From Lepidostoma basale (lineage: Eukaryota; Arthropoda; Insecta; Trichoptera; Lepidostomatidae): 64,000 nt of DNA. A program made the translations under genes and the position numbers. Below, one piece after another: positions 33,556-45,048 of the stretch (positions within the stretch are counted from its first letter, which is position 1; each line of letters begins with the position of its first letter). The notes beneath the pieces are model-generated. The model had not been told where the DNA came from and ran no database searches. It was given only the letters and a program-made list of their open reading frames with translations. The stretch spans positions 122,501 through 186,500 of the forward strand of contig JAHDVF020001027.1 of NCBI GenBank assembly GCA_022606425.2. Direction: 5' to 3'.

Positions 33556-33776
33556 CGAGTAGTGTTAATGGAAAAAGAAGTCGAGGAAGGCCAAAGAAAA
33601 CATGGCATTACCAAATTAATCAATTACAGTCACCCGTGTTAGAAGTAGGAACAATCGACAAGCGTGCATGTCATGATGTGTGAATGTAGAAGAAGCGGTA
33701 AGGATAGAACAGTGTGACGGTCCATCCTCTGTGCACATCCCTCCGGGGAAACGGCGTGATGGTTAGTTTGTTTGTT
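33556..33776 (+). mobile_element. SAYP-type LINE 3' fragment
   Basis: GTGTTAATGGAAAAAGAAGT, CGAGGAAGGCCAAAGAAAAC, CGACAAGCGTGCATGTCATG, CCCTCCGGGG hairpin, GGCGTGATGGTTAGTTTG tail. It belongs to the GKRSR subfamily of 20750-21318. Frames are broken. Confidence 0.7.
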
Positions 33777-33837
33777 ATTTTAAAATAAGTTAATTATTTT
33801 TATGTATAATATCACCATAGAACAAAACACTCAGAAC

Positions 33838-34012
33838 CTACTAACTAATTAACCATCATTTCGTTTCTCCGGAGGGGTAGGCAGAGAGGATGTACCGCCA
33901 TCCTACAATATCCTGATATTCATTTATATATTACCTCATGAACTTCATACATATTCATACACCGTAATATGGACGCTCGTTGATTTTTCCTACTTCGAAT
34001 GTGAGCGCCTAT
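33838..34012 (-). mobile_element. SAYP-type LINE 3' fragment, opposite orientation
   Basis: Minus strand: ACATTCGAAGTAGGAAAAAT, CAACGAGCG, a worn CCTACCCCTCCGGAG hairpin and GGTTAATTAGTTAGTAGG tail. It lies tail-to-tail with the copy at 33556-33776, about 60 bp away. Confidence 0.6.
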
Positions 34013-34104
34013 CCATCATGTACGGTTTAACAAAACAATAATGAAATGAAAATGAAATAATAACTAATTCAGCTTGGTGGTGACTAACTAATGACAATCT
34101 AACT

Positions 34105-34200
34105 GACGATGATCTTCATGGCATAGTGGTAAGCCCTATGACTGCAACATTGAAGGTGCCGGGTTTGGTTCCTGGCGATGGCAATGTGATTGTTAGTGAA
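34105..34200 (+). mobile_element. SINE head fragment
   Basis: GATCTTCATGGCATAGTGGT (A box), GCCGGGTTTGGTTCCTGGCG (B box) and GGCAATGTGATTGTTAGTG. A tail-like TGTATACAACAGG in the opposite orientation at about 34348 belongs to another copy. Confidence 0.6.
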
Positions 34201-34828
34201 TAATAAAAATATATATGAGAATACTACTCGTATCACTTTTTAATCGTTCATTTTTGTATTTACCATATTCAAAAACTTTATGTTAGGATGGAAAGAACAA
34301 TGCCTCTACAATTTTTATATTTTTATTATTAAAATACTTATTATTTTCTGTATACAACAGGTTTTAAGAACCCAATTACTGTATTCATTTTTAAATGTAT
34401 GTTAAAATAATATATGTTTAAATAACATAGATTTACATGTTAAAATAATACACATACTCGCATATCAGCAAATTATTAGGAATGTACCTATATCATCCTT
34501 AACGGATGCATAGGTCATTTGGAGAATGTCCACATCGACTGACATCTCATTCAAGGGCACCATACCCCGGTTCATTGTATGCTGCGCCATGACATTTGTT
34601 CGGCTATGCGGTAAGTACAACAGATAGTGTTTTCTAGAGCGAGCTTACCTATCCGCTGCATTGAAGCCATACCACTTCAAGAGGTATGGCCTATCAACGA
34701 AGTTACGGAGTTTTAGAAATTCTAAGATCATCAATGTACCTTTTCTTCTTGATTCGAGACTGCGGTACTCTGTGTTAATAGATCATTGTGGTGCATAAAC
34801 CTCAGATATACCCCATTCATTCGCATGT

Positions 34829-35887
34829 ACGATCAAAGAATCTGTATTAAATTTTGTGTGAAAAACAAAATAAAGTGCGCGGACGCATTTCGAATGTTGA
34901 CTGTGGCATATGGTGAAGCTACCTTGGACCAAAGCAACGTTTATCGGTGTTACAAAATGTTCTCAGAGGGCCGAGAAGATATGAACGACGAAGAGCGTGC
35001 CGGACGCCCGAGCACGTCAACAACAGACGAAAACATTGATAAAGCGAAGAAAATAGTATTAGCCAATCGTCGAATCACCGTTAGAGAAGTTGCTGAGGAC
35101 CTAAACATATCGATTGGCTCGTGCCATTCGATTTTAACCAATGATTTGGGCATGAGTCGGGTCGCCGCGAAATCCGTGCCAAAATTGCTCAATTTCGACC
35201 AAAAACAGCATCGCGTTAACATTGCTCAGGAGATGTTGGACTCGGTCCGTGACGACCCAAATGTGCTCCAGAGGGTCATAACTGGTGACGAATCATGGGT
35301 TTATGGTTATGACGTGGAAACCAAAGCTCAATCTTCCCAATGGAAGCTGCCGCATGAGCCAAGACCAAAAAAAGCGCGCCAAGTTCGGTCGAACGTGAAG
35401 GTTTTGCTCACAGTTTTCTTCGATTGCAGGGGCGTGGTGCATCATGGGTTCTTGCCACAGGGTAGTACGGTCAATAAGGAATATTACCTGCAAGTTATGC
35501 GCAATTTGCGCGAAGCAATCCGCCAGAAACGCCCGGATTTGTGGAAGAACAAAAACTGGCTTTTGCACCATGATAACGCCCCTGCTCACACATCGTTGCT
35601 TGTGCGCGAATATTTGGCCAAAAACAACACAGTAATGGTGCCGCAGCCACCGTATTCCCAGACCTGGCCCCCTGTGACTTTTTTCTGTTTCCAAAACTGA
35701 AGAGGCCCATGAAAGGACGACGCTACGCCACGATTGAGGAGATAAAGACGGCATCGAAGGAGGAGCTGAACAAGATCACAAAAAATGATTTTTTAAGTGC
35801 TTCGAGGATTGGAAAAAACGTTGGCATAAATGTATTATATCCGAGGGGAATTACTTTGAAGGGGACAAAATAGATATTTATGAATAA
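34829..35887 (+). pseudogene. Mariner transposase, 5'-truncated and twice frameshifted
   Basis: An open frame spans the DNA-binding domain and the first two catalytic aspartates (GDESWVYGYD; HHDNAPAHTS). A one-base C deletion near 35658 turns PPYSPDLAPCD into PPYSQTWPP, so the third aspartate is out of frame. A second one-base loss in a T-run near 35790 affects the C-terminus. The in-frame ATG at 34786 belongs to flanking DNA, not the transposase. Residues NKEYYLQVM are intact here where the other copy has a stop. Confidence 0.9.
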
Positions 35888-35941
35888 ATAAATACTTTTT
35901 GAAAAAATATAAAATTCGCGATACTTTTTGAACAGACCTCG
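34829..35941 (+). mobile_element. Second mariner family, copy lacking its 5' end
   Basis: Homology with 45049-46321 begins at GATCAAAGAATCTGTATTAA (34829), so the left terminal repeat and the ATG are missing. The right terminal repeat is intact: inverted, it reads CGAGGTCTGTTCAAAAAGTA and continues TCGCGAATTTT, ending at 35941 and followed by TA. Confidence 0.9.
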
Positions 35942-36574
35942 TAGAGGTATCTCATATATTTATTCTGGGTTTGTTTTATACCTCCGCATACTTCTGCTGG
36001 TATGGAGACCAGACACCACTCGCGTATTCATGTAAGTACATGTAAGTAATAGAAAAAAATCAAAAACATTAGTGAAAAATTATTTGCTTAGGGAGTTGCT
36101 GAAAAGACGCACAGAAAAGTATAATAATTTATGCATAAGCAGCAAAAAATGTCCCACATTACAACAAGTCGTAAGAGAGAATGTCAAACGGTAACATTTT
36201 ACGGAGTGTAAACTTAATGTGGTCCTAACAAGACACGGTTTGATTTTATGGATAATACAATTTTCCCTCTCTATAACCAAAACTCGTATGTACTTATATA
36301 AATGAACGAATTCCAGAATAAGAACCTTCTTCGTACATGTATTATGTCGTAATTAAGGTAAAACATGTTCTCATTGGTAGAATTCACAAACTTGTAGGAT
36401 TCATAATCCCGTACTGCAGTGTATTTCGATAAAGCAAAAGCTTAAAATTATTCCAATGAATAAATCATTATCGATGCAATTTGATAAGCTACACAAGCAT
36501 TTACTTTGAAACATTCATAAAATTGTAACAATTTTTAACAGTTTCTTGAACAATATTGTAAAACTCTATATTAA

Positions 36575-36710
36575 CGTCTCTTTTCTAGAAGTTTGTTTAT
36601 ATTTTAACATGCTTCAAATGTAGCATTTGATAATGCCTTAGACAGGTGAAACATGTCAATTACATAGAATATAATAAAACTTCTATAAAACAGATATATT
36701 CATTTGTTTA
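36575..36710. mobile_element. MITE-A, near full length
   Basis: AACGTCTCTTTTCTAGAAGT (left arm), CATTTGATAATGCCTTAGAC, AGGTGAAACATGTCAATTAC, and the right arm AATATAATAAAACTTCTATA. On the left, GTTTCTTGAACAATATTG with TAAAACTC is the inverse of the right flank of the 17738 copy, extending the inverted repeat. Confidence 0.65.
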
Positions 36711-37065
36711 AATTCTTTAATCAAATTATCATCAAAATCATCCATAAATTTCATGAAATAATTATGATCTAACTATTCGCATAGAATTTATATATTTTTT
36801 TAAATATGTAATTGAGACCTTATTGTCTTTCGTTAAAAGGGATATTGATCTTAGCTTCCATTTAATTTAATTTAAGCTAAAAAAAATTATGCATCTTATA
36901 GTCTTTGCAATAATAAAAATTAATAAGAAAAGTATGTGTATATTTACAGTTTTTGTTAAAATATATTTTTTTTAAACATGAAAACAAAAACAAAAATTGT
37001 ACAAAATTTCTTTACTATTATGTATTTAGTGTGCTTTCGGTAGCTTGCTGCCGAATATGTAAATA

Positions 37066-37565
37066 GCGTATTCGTTCTTGTGCCGACCCTTATGTATGGA
37101 AGTGAAGCATGGAACTGGCAAAAGAAGGATGAAAGTAGAATAAATGCAGTAGAAATGAGATCTCTAAGACGAATGTGTGGCAAATCTGTATATGATAGAG
37201 TGACAAATGCAAGTATAAGAAGTGAATGTGGTGCGAATGAAAGTGTTATGAACAAATAAGGAAAGGGTCATTAAGATGGTTTGGACACATGGAAAGAATG
37301 AGTGAAGACAGAATGGTAAAGAAGGTATATGTAAACGGCGTGAACAGAGCTAGAAATAGAGGAAGGCCGAGGAAAACGTGGCACGATCAAATCAATCAAA
37401 TATTGAATGTCGGTCACGTGAGGAGTCGGAAAAATCGACGTGCGTGCATGACAAGATGTATGAATGTAGAGGAAGAGAGACGAATGTCAGGACAGAACAG
37501 TGTGGCGTTCCATTCTTTCTGCCTACCCCTGCGGGGAGACGGCGTGATGGTAAGTTAGTTAGTTA
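37066..37565 (+). mobile_element. SAYP-type LINE copy, frameshifted
   Basis: Plus strand: VLVPTLMYGSEAWNWQKKDE, then RSLRRMCGKSVYDRVTNASI, a frameshift near 37256 (ACAAATAAGG), then FGHMERMSEDRMVKKVYVNG and RGRPRKTWHDQINQILNVGH up to the end near SAYPCGETA-like sequence in a third frame. The hairpin is CCCCTGCGGGG; the tail is GTTAGTTAGTTAGTTA. It is closest to the copy at 9563-10018 (shared KSVYDRVTNASI). Confidence 0.85.
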
Positions 37566-38249
37566 GTTATTAAGTTGTAATTGAAATGATTCTATATAAT
37601 GTAGAATCAGGAAAAAAAACATGTTTAACCCCCACCACTATCATTTATTATATAAACCAAATAAATTTTGATGTAGGTACCAGAAGATAGCAACATTCTG
37701 CCGAAATTGGTCGAACATAAACACAAGTAGAAGCATACTAAATACATAATAGTAAAGACATTTGTATCATTTTTTTTTTCATTATTTAAAATGAACTTCT
37801 ACCAAGATGTTTCAATTAAAAACATTAATTGTATTTTTTCACATAGTTATTTTTAATGTTATTGATATTAAAAATATAATTTAGGAAAGCAGATAGTGTT
37901 TCTCATTAAAAAAAAATATCTACGTTTATAAAATATGTTATCTTACCCTTATTATATGACAGTTTTTACTATAGAGGATCAGGTCAAAGAAAATGAAACG
38001 ATCAAAAATTTACATATTTGGTAAAGTTTGAGATTGTGTGTAAAATTTATGAGATTTTTTATGAATTAAAACACTATATTTCCACTTTTTTACTGTGTTG
38101 GATATCATAAAAATTCATTGTGATGGAATTTTAGTGTTAAAGCCTAAAGTTTGTAAAAAATAAATAAAGAAAATAAAAAAATATTTTAATCTTACATAGT
38201 TTCTGTAGTTATAAATTATAATACAATATTTTAAATAATTATTTTACGG

Positions 38250-38395
38250 ATTAATTGTATCTCAATAGAGACGAAGATGCAAATTGGGAACAGAATATAG
38301 TAGTCGAGGTGTTTACAGGACTTATGACCTGTCATTGGTTGGGTTAAGCGCACGCTTTATGTAATACAACATTCCCCGTTGTTTGTTGTTGTTAT
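38250..38395 (-). mobile_element. MITE-B right half
   Basis: Inverted copy: GATTAATTGTATCTCAATAG, GTTTACAGGACTTATGACCT, GTTAAGCGCACGCTTTATGT and AACATTCCCC. The other half is missing. Adjoining TTGTTTGTTGTTGTTATTGT looks like a stray (TTG)n tail. Confidence 0.65.
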
Positions 38396-38939
38396 TGTTG
38401 TAAATCAATTAACTAATTAATCACGTAAGTTACTAACCAAAGCTTTCGTTAATAAAAAACGATCATAAGTTATGTTGTTTAATCAAATATTACCAAAGTC
38501 ATTCTATCACAATGGATGGGGATGAATGTATGTATTAATTTGTGCGAGGAAATGAGTGCGATGTGATTTATGTATTTCTGTTTGCAGAGGATTTTGTGTA
38601 CCTACTTATTACCAAGCATATTTGAACGCAAACAATCAAATCGAACAAACGTTGTTCCCACATAATATTTGATGACTATATATTTTACGTATAGATTTTT
38701 AACAGGTGGGATACTTAAATCAATCAACATTTTTAGTCAAATTTTACATTAATAACACATGACAAAGTGTATTTTTGATTTTTAAACGTGTGTATATTGA
38801 AAAAAATAACTTTGATCGTAAAGCGATCGTACATATTTCTTTACAGTTACCAAGAGAATGAGAACCGTTTTAAGAAGAGATCAACAATCTAGAATAATAT
38901 GAAGAAAAAGAAGAAAATTGAAAAAAAAAAAATCTTTTT

Positions 38940-39106
38940 GAATCGCTTTATTTGTGGTGTGACATTATTAAACATAATATTAATATACTCATAAATTATG
39001 TATTTAAACTACTTTATTCTTTACAACAACCAACCGGTTTCGATCCCGCCGGAGCTTCATCAGGGTGACAAAATAATGTCTTTTTTAACCCTGACGAAGC
39101 TCAAGG
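38940..39106. mobile_element. Family C element with hammerhead-like arm
   Basis: GAATCGCTTTATTTGTGGTG and TGACATTATTAAACATAATA, then the arm with the motif at 39025-39069. An opposite arm starts ACCCTGACGAAGCTC at 39089 and is cut by a LINE fragment. Confidence 0.6.
39025..39069 (-). ncRNA. Hammerhead-like motif, family C
   Basis: Minus strand: helix I GUCACC, CUGAUGA, extra A, GCUCC-GGCG-GGAUC (helix II with one C.U mismatch), GAAAC, palindrome ACCGGU, U at the cleavage position (GUU), then GGUUG. ACC pairs with GGU. GUU is less favoured than GUC in known hammerheads. Confidence 0.5.
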
Positions 39107-39215
39107 AAACCTGGATGCAGTCTGCACAGGACAGAGTGACATGGGAGCGAATGGAGGAGGCTTTTGTCCAAAAGTGGACGGGAATAGGCTGAGGAAGAAG
39201 AAGAAGAAAAATAAA
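39094..39215 (+). pseudogene. LINE 3' terminus with (GAA) tail
   Basis: TWMQSAQDRVTWERMEEAFV and QKWTGIG followed by a stop and GAAGAAGAAGAAG. W...AQDR..W...EA.VQ.WT..G is the extreme C-terminus of RTE-like elements. Joined at its 5' side to the family C arm. Confidence 0.6.
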
Positions 39216-39589
39216 CAAAAAATTATAAGTGTATTAATATTATATCTTTTACTTTTCTTCGTCCTTAAGTTTCTAAAATAAGATTCATTTACTCATTAAA
39301 AAACATCTGTTTTAAAGATTTTCTGAAAGTTATTTTTATTGAAATTCAAGAAAATTAATTTAAAATTTAAATTATGATTTTTTTTTTGTTAAGCTAAACA
39401 GCTCCATTTCCAAAATAATTTAATGGGATATATACATATTTATTTTATTTTTAATACGTTATATTTTAATATTGATAAAATGTTACATAGTTCTTATTCA
39501 TCTATTCAATAACATTATAGTAATAAAAATGTGTGCATTGTATGATGTGCTTAACAAAATAGATTTGAAAATATTTAAATGCGCCTAGC

Positions 39590-39800
39590 AGTCATTACTG
39601 GGACCCTTATTTTGAGTAAAAGCTCTCGAAATACTTTCGTCGATGATAACGATGTTTAAATTTAAAGCTAAAAATCACAGGGGCGTGAATTTGATTTGTG
39701 GACTCGTGATTAATTATCGTACCATCCCTTAATTGGACAATCTGTTACGGGGTGTTATCAACACGTGACTGCGGATGATTTCTTCCATATTTTAAGTCAT
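39590..39800. other. Complex non-coding island
   Basis: Mixed sequence around GCGCCTAGCAGTCATTACTG and GGACAATCTGTTACGGGGTG. No frame or repeat match. Confidence 0.25.
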
Positions 39801-40007
39801 TATTATCGTTACAGTCGTCTGCAAATTAATTTAAAAAAGAAAGAAATTAACTAATATAAATTAAATTAAAGTAACATATACTGAGATGAATGTCTTTATT
39901 AATACGAGTAATTCAATCAATTATAAAGTTAAACAATATTTTTTTGTAACACAACACTTTATTTCAATCTATATGCATTAAAAAAAATCTTCTGCTTAAT
40001 GCTAACA

Positions 40008-40262
40008 CAATCTCAATAGATGGCGCTAGTGTAGATTAAACTAAAAAATATGAAGTGTATCCCTACATTGTAGCATACATACATCTTCCAAAAATTTGTG
40101 AGACGTGGTGGTCGTAAGAAGGTCGGAATGGGGAATGTTGTATTACATAAAGCGTGCGCTTAACCCAACCAATGACAGGTCATAAGTCCTGTAAACGCCT
40201 CGACCACCATATTCTGTTTCCAATTTGCATCTTCGTCTCTATTGAGATACAATTAATCCTTA
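40008..40262 (+). mobile_element. MITE-B, best copy
   Basis: Left end ATCTCAATAGATGGCGCTAG, right end TCTATTGAGATACAATTAAT plus CCTT, giving an inverted ATCTCAATAGA core. The interior carries GTGAGACGTGGTGGTCGTAA, AAAGCGTGCGCTTAACCCAA and TCATAAGTCCTGTAAACG. About 255 bp, no coding capacity. Confidence 0.75.
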
Positions 40263-40631
40263 AAAATGATAACCAGCAATGGGTAAAATCCAGTATTCAT
40301 CTACAAGTATACATTAAAAAATGTTTAAAAAAAATAAACTAAAATTAAAATAGAGTTTTGTGTTATAAAAAAATATTTTGTTCACTAATGGTTTTTATTT
40401 TGAATGCAAAATTAAATAAATAAATATATTATTTTAAATCCAAAGTCTTACATCATTGTTCGAGCTAGGAAAAATATGATTTTATCGCTGAGACTAGGAC
40501 TCAAATGACTGGAAGTGCCATGGTAGAACAATTATTTCTAGAAGATATATATATATAAAATTCTGTAAAACGCCAGCTTGCATGAGAACAGCAAGACTTC
40601 CATTTAGTCTGACTAATAGTCCATTAAAATA

Positions 40632-41170
40632 AGTGGTTAACCTCAAAATGAGAGATAATAAGCTGGAAACCCGTACACACCTTTATTTTGGCGTTCTTAA
40701 AGTTGTCTCAAAAGTCTTATAAAATTAAGTGTTTGCGTCGTAAGTTATTCAAGGTCGAAGGTCACAAAAATCGTTTTTTCGCAATTAACTAGGTATCTAT
40801 AGATTTTATGATGAAAACTTCTATTACAGATTGTAGAACATTAAATTTGCGACAAATTTTGGTCCAAACATTTTTTCATGCGCTCAACTGTTTTTGAGAT
40901 AGAGGGCGGAGAGCACGCAGCACTCAGCCATACATACTGTAATGCAACTGTGAATCTCCCTGTAAAAAGTTATTAAATCATTCAAGTATCATTAACAATG
41001 AATAATTTGTATTATTCGTATTACGGTTGATTTTTGTAACCTTTGACCTTAAATAACCTACGACGCAGACACTAAATTTTATAAAACTTTTGAGATAACT
41101 TTTAGAACGTCAAAATAAAGGTGTATACGAGTTTCCAGCTTATTATCTCTCATTACGAGGTTGACTCCAT
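40632..41170. mobile_element. Long foldback element, about 540 bp
   Basis: The arms of about 150 bp are inverted copies. Left: GGTTAACCTCAAAATGAGAG, ATAATAAGCTGGAAACCCGT and CACACCTTTATTTTGGCGTT. Right, inverted: GTCAACCTCGTAATGAGAG, ATAATAAGCTGGAAACTCGT and ATACACCTTTATTTTGACGT. The arms contain GTCGTAAGTTATTCAAGGTC. The central part (about 40800-41030) is unique and non-coding. No target duplication is identified. No hammerhead-like core is seen in this family. Confidence 0.75.
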
Positions 41171-41215
41171 GTTTTCATTAAGTGACCATAATAGGAAAAA
41201 GGGGTAGAGCGTATC

Positions 41216-41460
41216 TTCGGCGCTATAAAACGGTTAAGGATAGGTAACCCCTGCATAGAACTTAGAGGATTCCCACCACTATCCCGAAGCTGTTATAGCC
41301 GAACGGCGCCTTTTGTCAGCTTAGCTCATTCAATCCCTAGGCCCCTCCGTCGGCCACCCGGGATTAAGTTAGAAAAATTATATATTATAATATATAAAAA
41401 TTCAAGATGGACCCAGGCCACATTTAATCTACTCTTATTTTTCTCTATGTCCCGTCGTAC
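41216..41460 (-). repeat. Unclassified repeat X, copy 2
   Basis: Inverted match to copies at 29437 and 46868: GATTAAATGTGGCCTGGGTC, AAGTCCCGGGTGGCC-like, GGCGCCGTTCGGCTATAACA. It extends further than the others, towards CGCTCTACCCCTTTTTCC. Confidence 0.55.
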
Positions 41461-41699
41461 ATTCAAATTACAAAATTATACTTGAAATGTGCCTACACAA
41501 AATATAAAAAGGGACGCGAGATTAACCCCTTCAACAAAATTCCTGGATAAAGCCGCTCCAGGAAGAAACCACTCCAATAACACTTTACCTCACTGTGGCA
41601 AGAAAACATTCACCCCAGTGAGCACCAACGTCGGGGGAACGTGACACGGTATTATTAGAAGAAGAAGTTTATGAAATCAGTAAGAACTTTGCTGAAACA

Positions 41700-42650
41700 T
41701 ATGCGTAGCTATGCGTAGCTATGGTTTTATTAAGTCATTGAGATAGATGAAAATAGTATTAAGGATTTTCAAAATACTGTAAAATGTACCGCATTTTCGC
41801 TGTCAAAGCATAAAGTATTATACCGGAATATTATGAGTGATCAAATTACCATCATTCCGTTAGGTTGAGAACGGTTATTTAATTTTACATTAAAAGTCCT
41901 GTTTCTTCAAAGGCTTTCAATTTATTCTTCAAAATAAAAGAGTTTATATAGATAATTAAAAGTTTTCCCTTTATTTTCCAGAAAGGTAATTAAAATTAGA
42001 ATAAAGAGAACACTGTGAGATGGGAAATACTTTCATAATCTTTAAATGAAAGAAAAAAATTATACTCATTAAAAAGTGTGCTCCGGTGAGATAATGTTAC
42101 ATTGTTTTCCTAATTGATCAATAATTAGAAGGAAAATTACAACTACCAGCCCTTTTTTCAATTTGACACTAATTAAATAAAACAAATTATTTTGAATAGG
42201 TCTATTATTTTCAGATACTCTTACATAAAACGTCTCTTAATTACAGATATTTCTCATTTCTTAAAATTAACTTCGTAAATTAAAATAGGGTTGTACCCAT
42301 ATTTCAAAAACCATTTTCAAATTAAATTTTATAAAATGATTAAGATATACAAAAGCTTGTATATTTTTCTTGATAATAATAACAAGTCGCTTTGTGTCCG
42401 GCTGATTTTCTTTTAATAATTAAAACAGGAACCACAGATTTCATTTAAGATAAAAAAATAAGAGAAAAAGAAGTTGCCCGTATTTATGGTGTTAGTGAAA
42501 ATATAACTTCCGGCTCCCCGGAAAATGACACACAATCACCACAACGCCAAGAATAACAAATATCGCCAAATATTTACACGAGATATTGAAAATTAGCGTT
42601 TTATTAACTTCAATTATTCCAATACAGAAGAAATGGAACACATATTATAT
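41700..42650. other. AT-rich non-coding stretch
   Basis: Only a 13-bp direct doublet (ATGCGTAGCTATG at 41701-41722) stands out. No repeat or coding match. Confidence 0.35.
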
Positions 42651-42659
42651 TATCATAAT

Positions 42660-42790
42660 TTTAACCCAACTTTATTTTGTTTTAAAACACTCTCAAACTA
42701 TTTCGCTACAAGTGGAGCTTCATTGGGGTAATGAAACAAATTTATTAAGATAGAAATTAGTTTGTGGTGATGTTAAAACGAAATAATGTG
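42660..42790. mobile_element. Family C element, degenerate arm
   Basis: Minus strand near 42690-42735: UUACCC-CAAUGA-A-GCUCCACUUGUAGC-GAAAUAGUUU. It keeps the GCUCC helix side and GAAA, but the CUGANGA core is lost. GTGGTGATGTTAAAACG at 42764 matches the family flank. Confidence 0.4.
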
Positions 42791-42872
42791 TTTTTTCTTT
42801 TCTTGTCAATTCAAGTATTTTGGATGTCCACCATCTAATACCAAATAAATATATTCGTAATATTATTTGGTT

Positions 42873-42925
42873 CGTATGGATGAAAATGTCTGTTTTCCAG
42901 AAATTTTATTATTTATGGGAATACC
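42873..42925. mobile_element. MITE-A left-arm fragment
   Basis: GGATGAAAATGTCTGTTTTC and CAGAAATTTTATTATTTATG. The remainder is lost. Confidence 0.45.
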
Positions 42926-43746
42926 TAACGTCTTTTCAGTCTTCCTCTCTTATTTTGGAATTTCTCACTCTGTCGTGTGCTTCTTTTCCACAGTGGATCA
43001 GAGAGTCCTCATTTCTGTAGTTATTAGGAGGTTTTTATTCCTATGTTGTCAGGATTTCGTCTCAATTGCACGTGTCATTATAAGTCTAACACATGTTAAG
43101 TAGATTCGTATGAGGGTATTTTGAAAAATGCTTCGTAAAATGAAACTTTGAATTTTACAATAAATAATGTGTTGTATTCGCAATGTATTCACACGGAGTT
43201 TTTTCGGGGCTTTCTTTGACGTTGCTTGATAAGAATTATTTCCTAGATTTTTTGTGGTATTCGCAATGTATTTTTAAGAAAGGTTTCATTTTTCGTTGCT
43301 CAATTGAGAGTGTACGTCCAGTAGCAACCAATGTATAGTGTACGTCCGGTCACATTTTTAAGTTTTAAAGTTATTAATTTTTTATTGTTGTTAAATTTCT
43401 TCTTTGCGTGTTTTGTGCCTAATTGCTATGTATAAATTTGTTTTCATTATAAATTTAACTATTATGTATTTAAAAATATCATGTACTAGTTGTAAGAAAT
43501 AAGTAATTTTTTATAACTAAATAAAGAAATTAAAAAAATAAATAAGAATTATTCGCTAGATAAAATGTGACACTCGCAATATATTTGTATGAAGTACATT
43601 TCATGGCTTCGTTATATCACACGTTGTTAAATATTATAAAAAATTAATAGTTAGATAAAATGCTATTTATTTATAAAGTATTTTCCAAGGCTTACTTATA
43701 TGTATTTAGTATGATGGTATTTTCATATTTTTGTACTTTTATATTG

Positions 43747-44247
43747 ACTAACTAACTAACTAACCATCACGCCGTCTCCCCGAAGGGGTAGGCAGAAAGA
43801 ATGGACTGCCACACTTTTCTTTCCTGACATATTTCTCTCGATTCCTCAACATTCATACATCGTGTCATGCACGCGCGTCGATTTCTCTGACTCCTCACAT
43901 GGCCGACATTCAATATTTGATTTATTTGATCGTGCCACGTTTTCCTCGGTCTTCCTCTATTTCTGGTCCATTTAAATCATTAACATATAATTTTTTTACC
44001 ATTCATTCTTCATTCATTATTTTCCATATGTCCAAACCATCTTAATGATCCTTTCATTATTTTGTTCATGACACCATCATTCGCACCGCATTCACTTCTT
44101 ATATTTTCATTCGACACTCTATCATACACAGAGTATCCACACATTCGTCTAAGAGATCTCATTCCTACTGCATTTATTCTACCTTCATCCTTCTTCTGCC
44201 AGTTCCATGCTTCGCTTCCATACATAAGGGTCGATAGAAGAACATAA
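43747..44247 (-). mobile_element. SAYP-type LINE copy with short target duplication
   Basis: Minus strand: LMYGSEAWNWQKKDEGRINA and VGMRSLRRMCGYSVYDRVSN with SECGANDGVMNKIMKGSLRW, FGHMENN, then broken frames through the RPRKTW and RRACMTRC segments. The hairpin is CCCCTTCGGGG; the tail is GTTA repeats. TTTATATTG occurs at 43738-43746 and 44248-44256. It shares GYSVYDRVSNENI with 47890-48357 and 31668, defining a subfamily. Confidence 0.82.
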
Positions 44248-44379
44248 TTTATATTGCATTATAGTATTTTCCGTTGCTAAATTAGAATTACTCTCTAGAT
44301 TATTTATGGTACTATAAATTCAAATTCGAATTGTAGTACACATAATCGACTCGACAGCCATCGATAATTCATCTCTTCG

Positions 44380-44565
44380 TGTCGTTCGGGCCGTATGCAA
44401 AATTCATGTTGCTTAACACGCTGAACATTAGTGCTCCGCTAATTGGTAATCCGGAACGAGTGACGGTCTTGCCCGCCAGTACCGGGACCACTAATTACTG
44501 GGGCATATTTCCCAACGTGTCGAATCTCGACTGGCGGCGAATAAACGTTCTTAAATAATCATTTT
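44380..44565. other. Complex island with homeodomain-like sites
   Basis: GCTCCGCTAATTGGTAATCC, GGGACCACTAATTACTGGGG and CTCGACTGGCGGCG lie in otherwise AT-rich DNA. There is no frame. TAATTA/TAATTG cores make a regulatory element conceivable. Confidence 0.25.
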
Positions 44566-44908
44566 GAGCATTAACAATGCTATCCCTTTATTATTTTAAC
44601 TTCCCACGCGATCCGTATTAGTACTTCACTTCACCTATCAAAATCTCAGTCGGAGATAAAAGACATTTACTCTACTTTTACCTTAGACTACTGTAGATAA
44701 TGTAAAGACACGCGTACCTAACCAACCGTCGGCGTCGCCTTATGTAAGCAAAGCGAAAATCTTGTGTTTTTTTTCTTAATTACATATTAATAAAATTCGT
44801 TTGCTTGAATCATTTTTTTGGCTTACATACTCCTATATTAGCTGTAACAGCTTGTTACTTAACTCGTTTACACATATTATATACATATAACTAACACGTG
44901 TATCTACG

Positions 44909-45048
44909 ATGAAGGATCTCGGAATCATCTATGAGAGTAGGTTGACTTTTCGTGCACACAGGATTTGTAACATTGCACTGAGGATGTTGGGCTTTATCAT
45001 TCGGACCGGAAGAGTTTTCAGAGCTCCTAATGTGCTCAGAGTCCTATA
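44909..45048 (+). pseudogene. Jockey/CR1-like reverse transcriptase fragment
   Basis: MKDLGIIYESRLTFRAHRIC and NIALRMLGFIIRTGRVFR then APNVLRVLY. The motif DLG...D..L.F..H......A.RMLGFI.R....F.....L..LY is the post-palm region of jockey-clade enzymes. It is cut by the mariner at 45049, whose target TA lies in the VLY codon run. Confidence 0.75.

Noticed and set aside
34786..34828. ATG upstream of the first transposase frame of the second mariner
   Set aside because: Similarity to the sister copy starts only at 34829; the upstream codons are flanking DNA read in frame by chance.
42820..43103. Overlapping 66- and 78-codon frames
   Set aside because: They begin in MITE-A debris, lack any familiar motif, and two frames overlap equally well.
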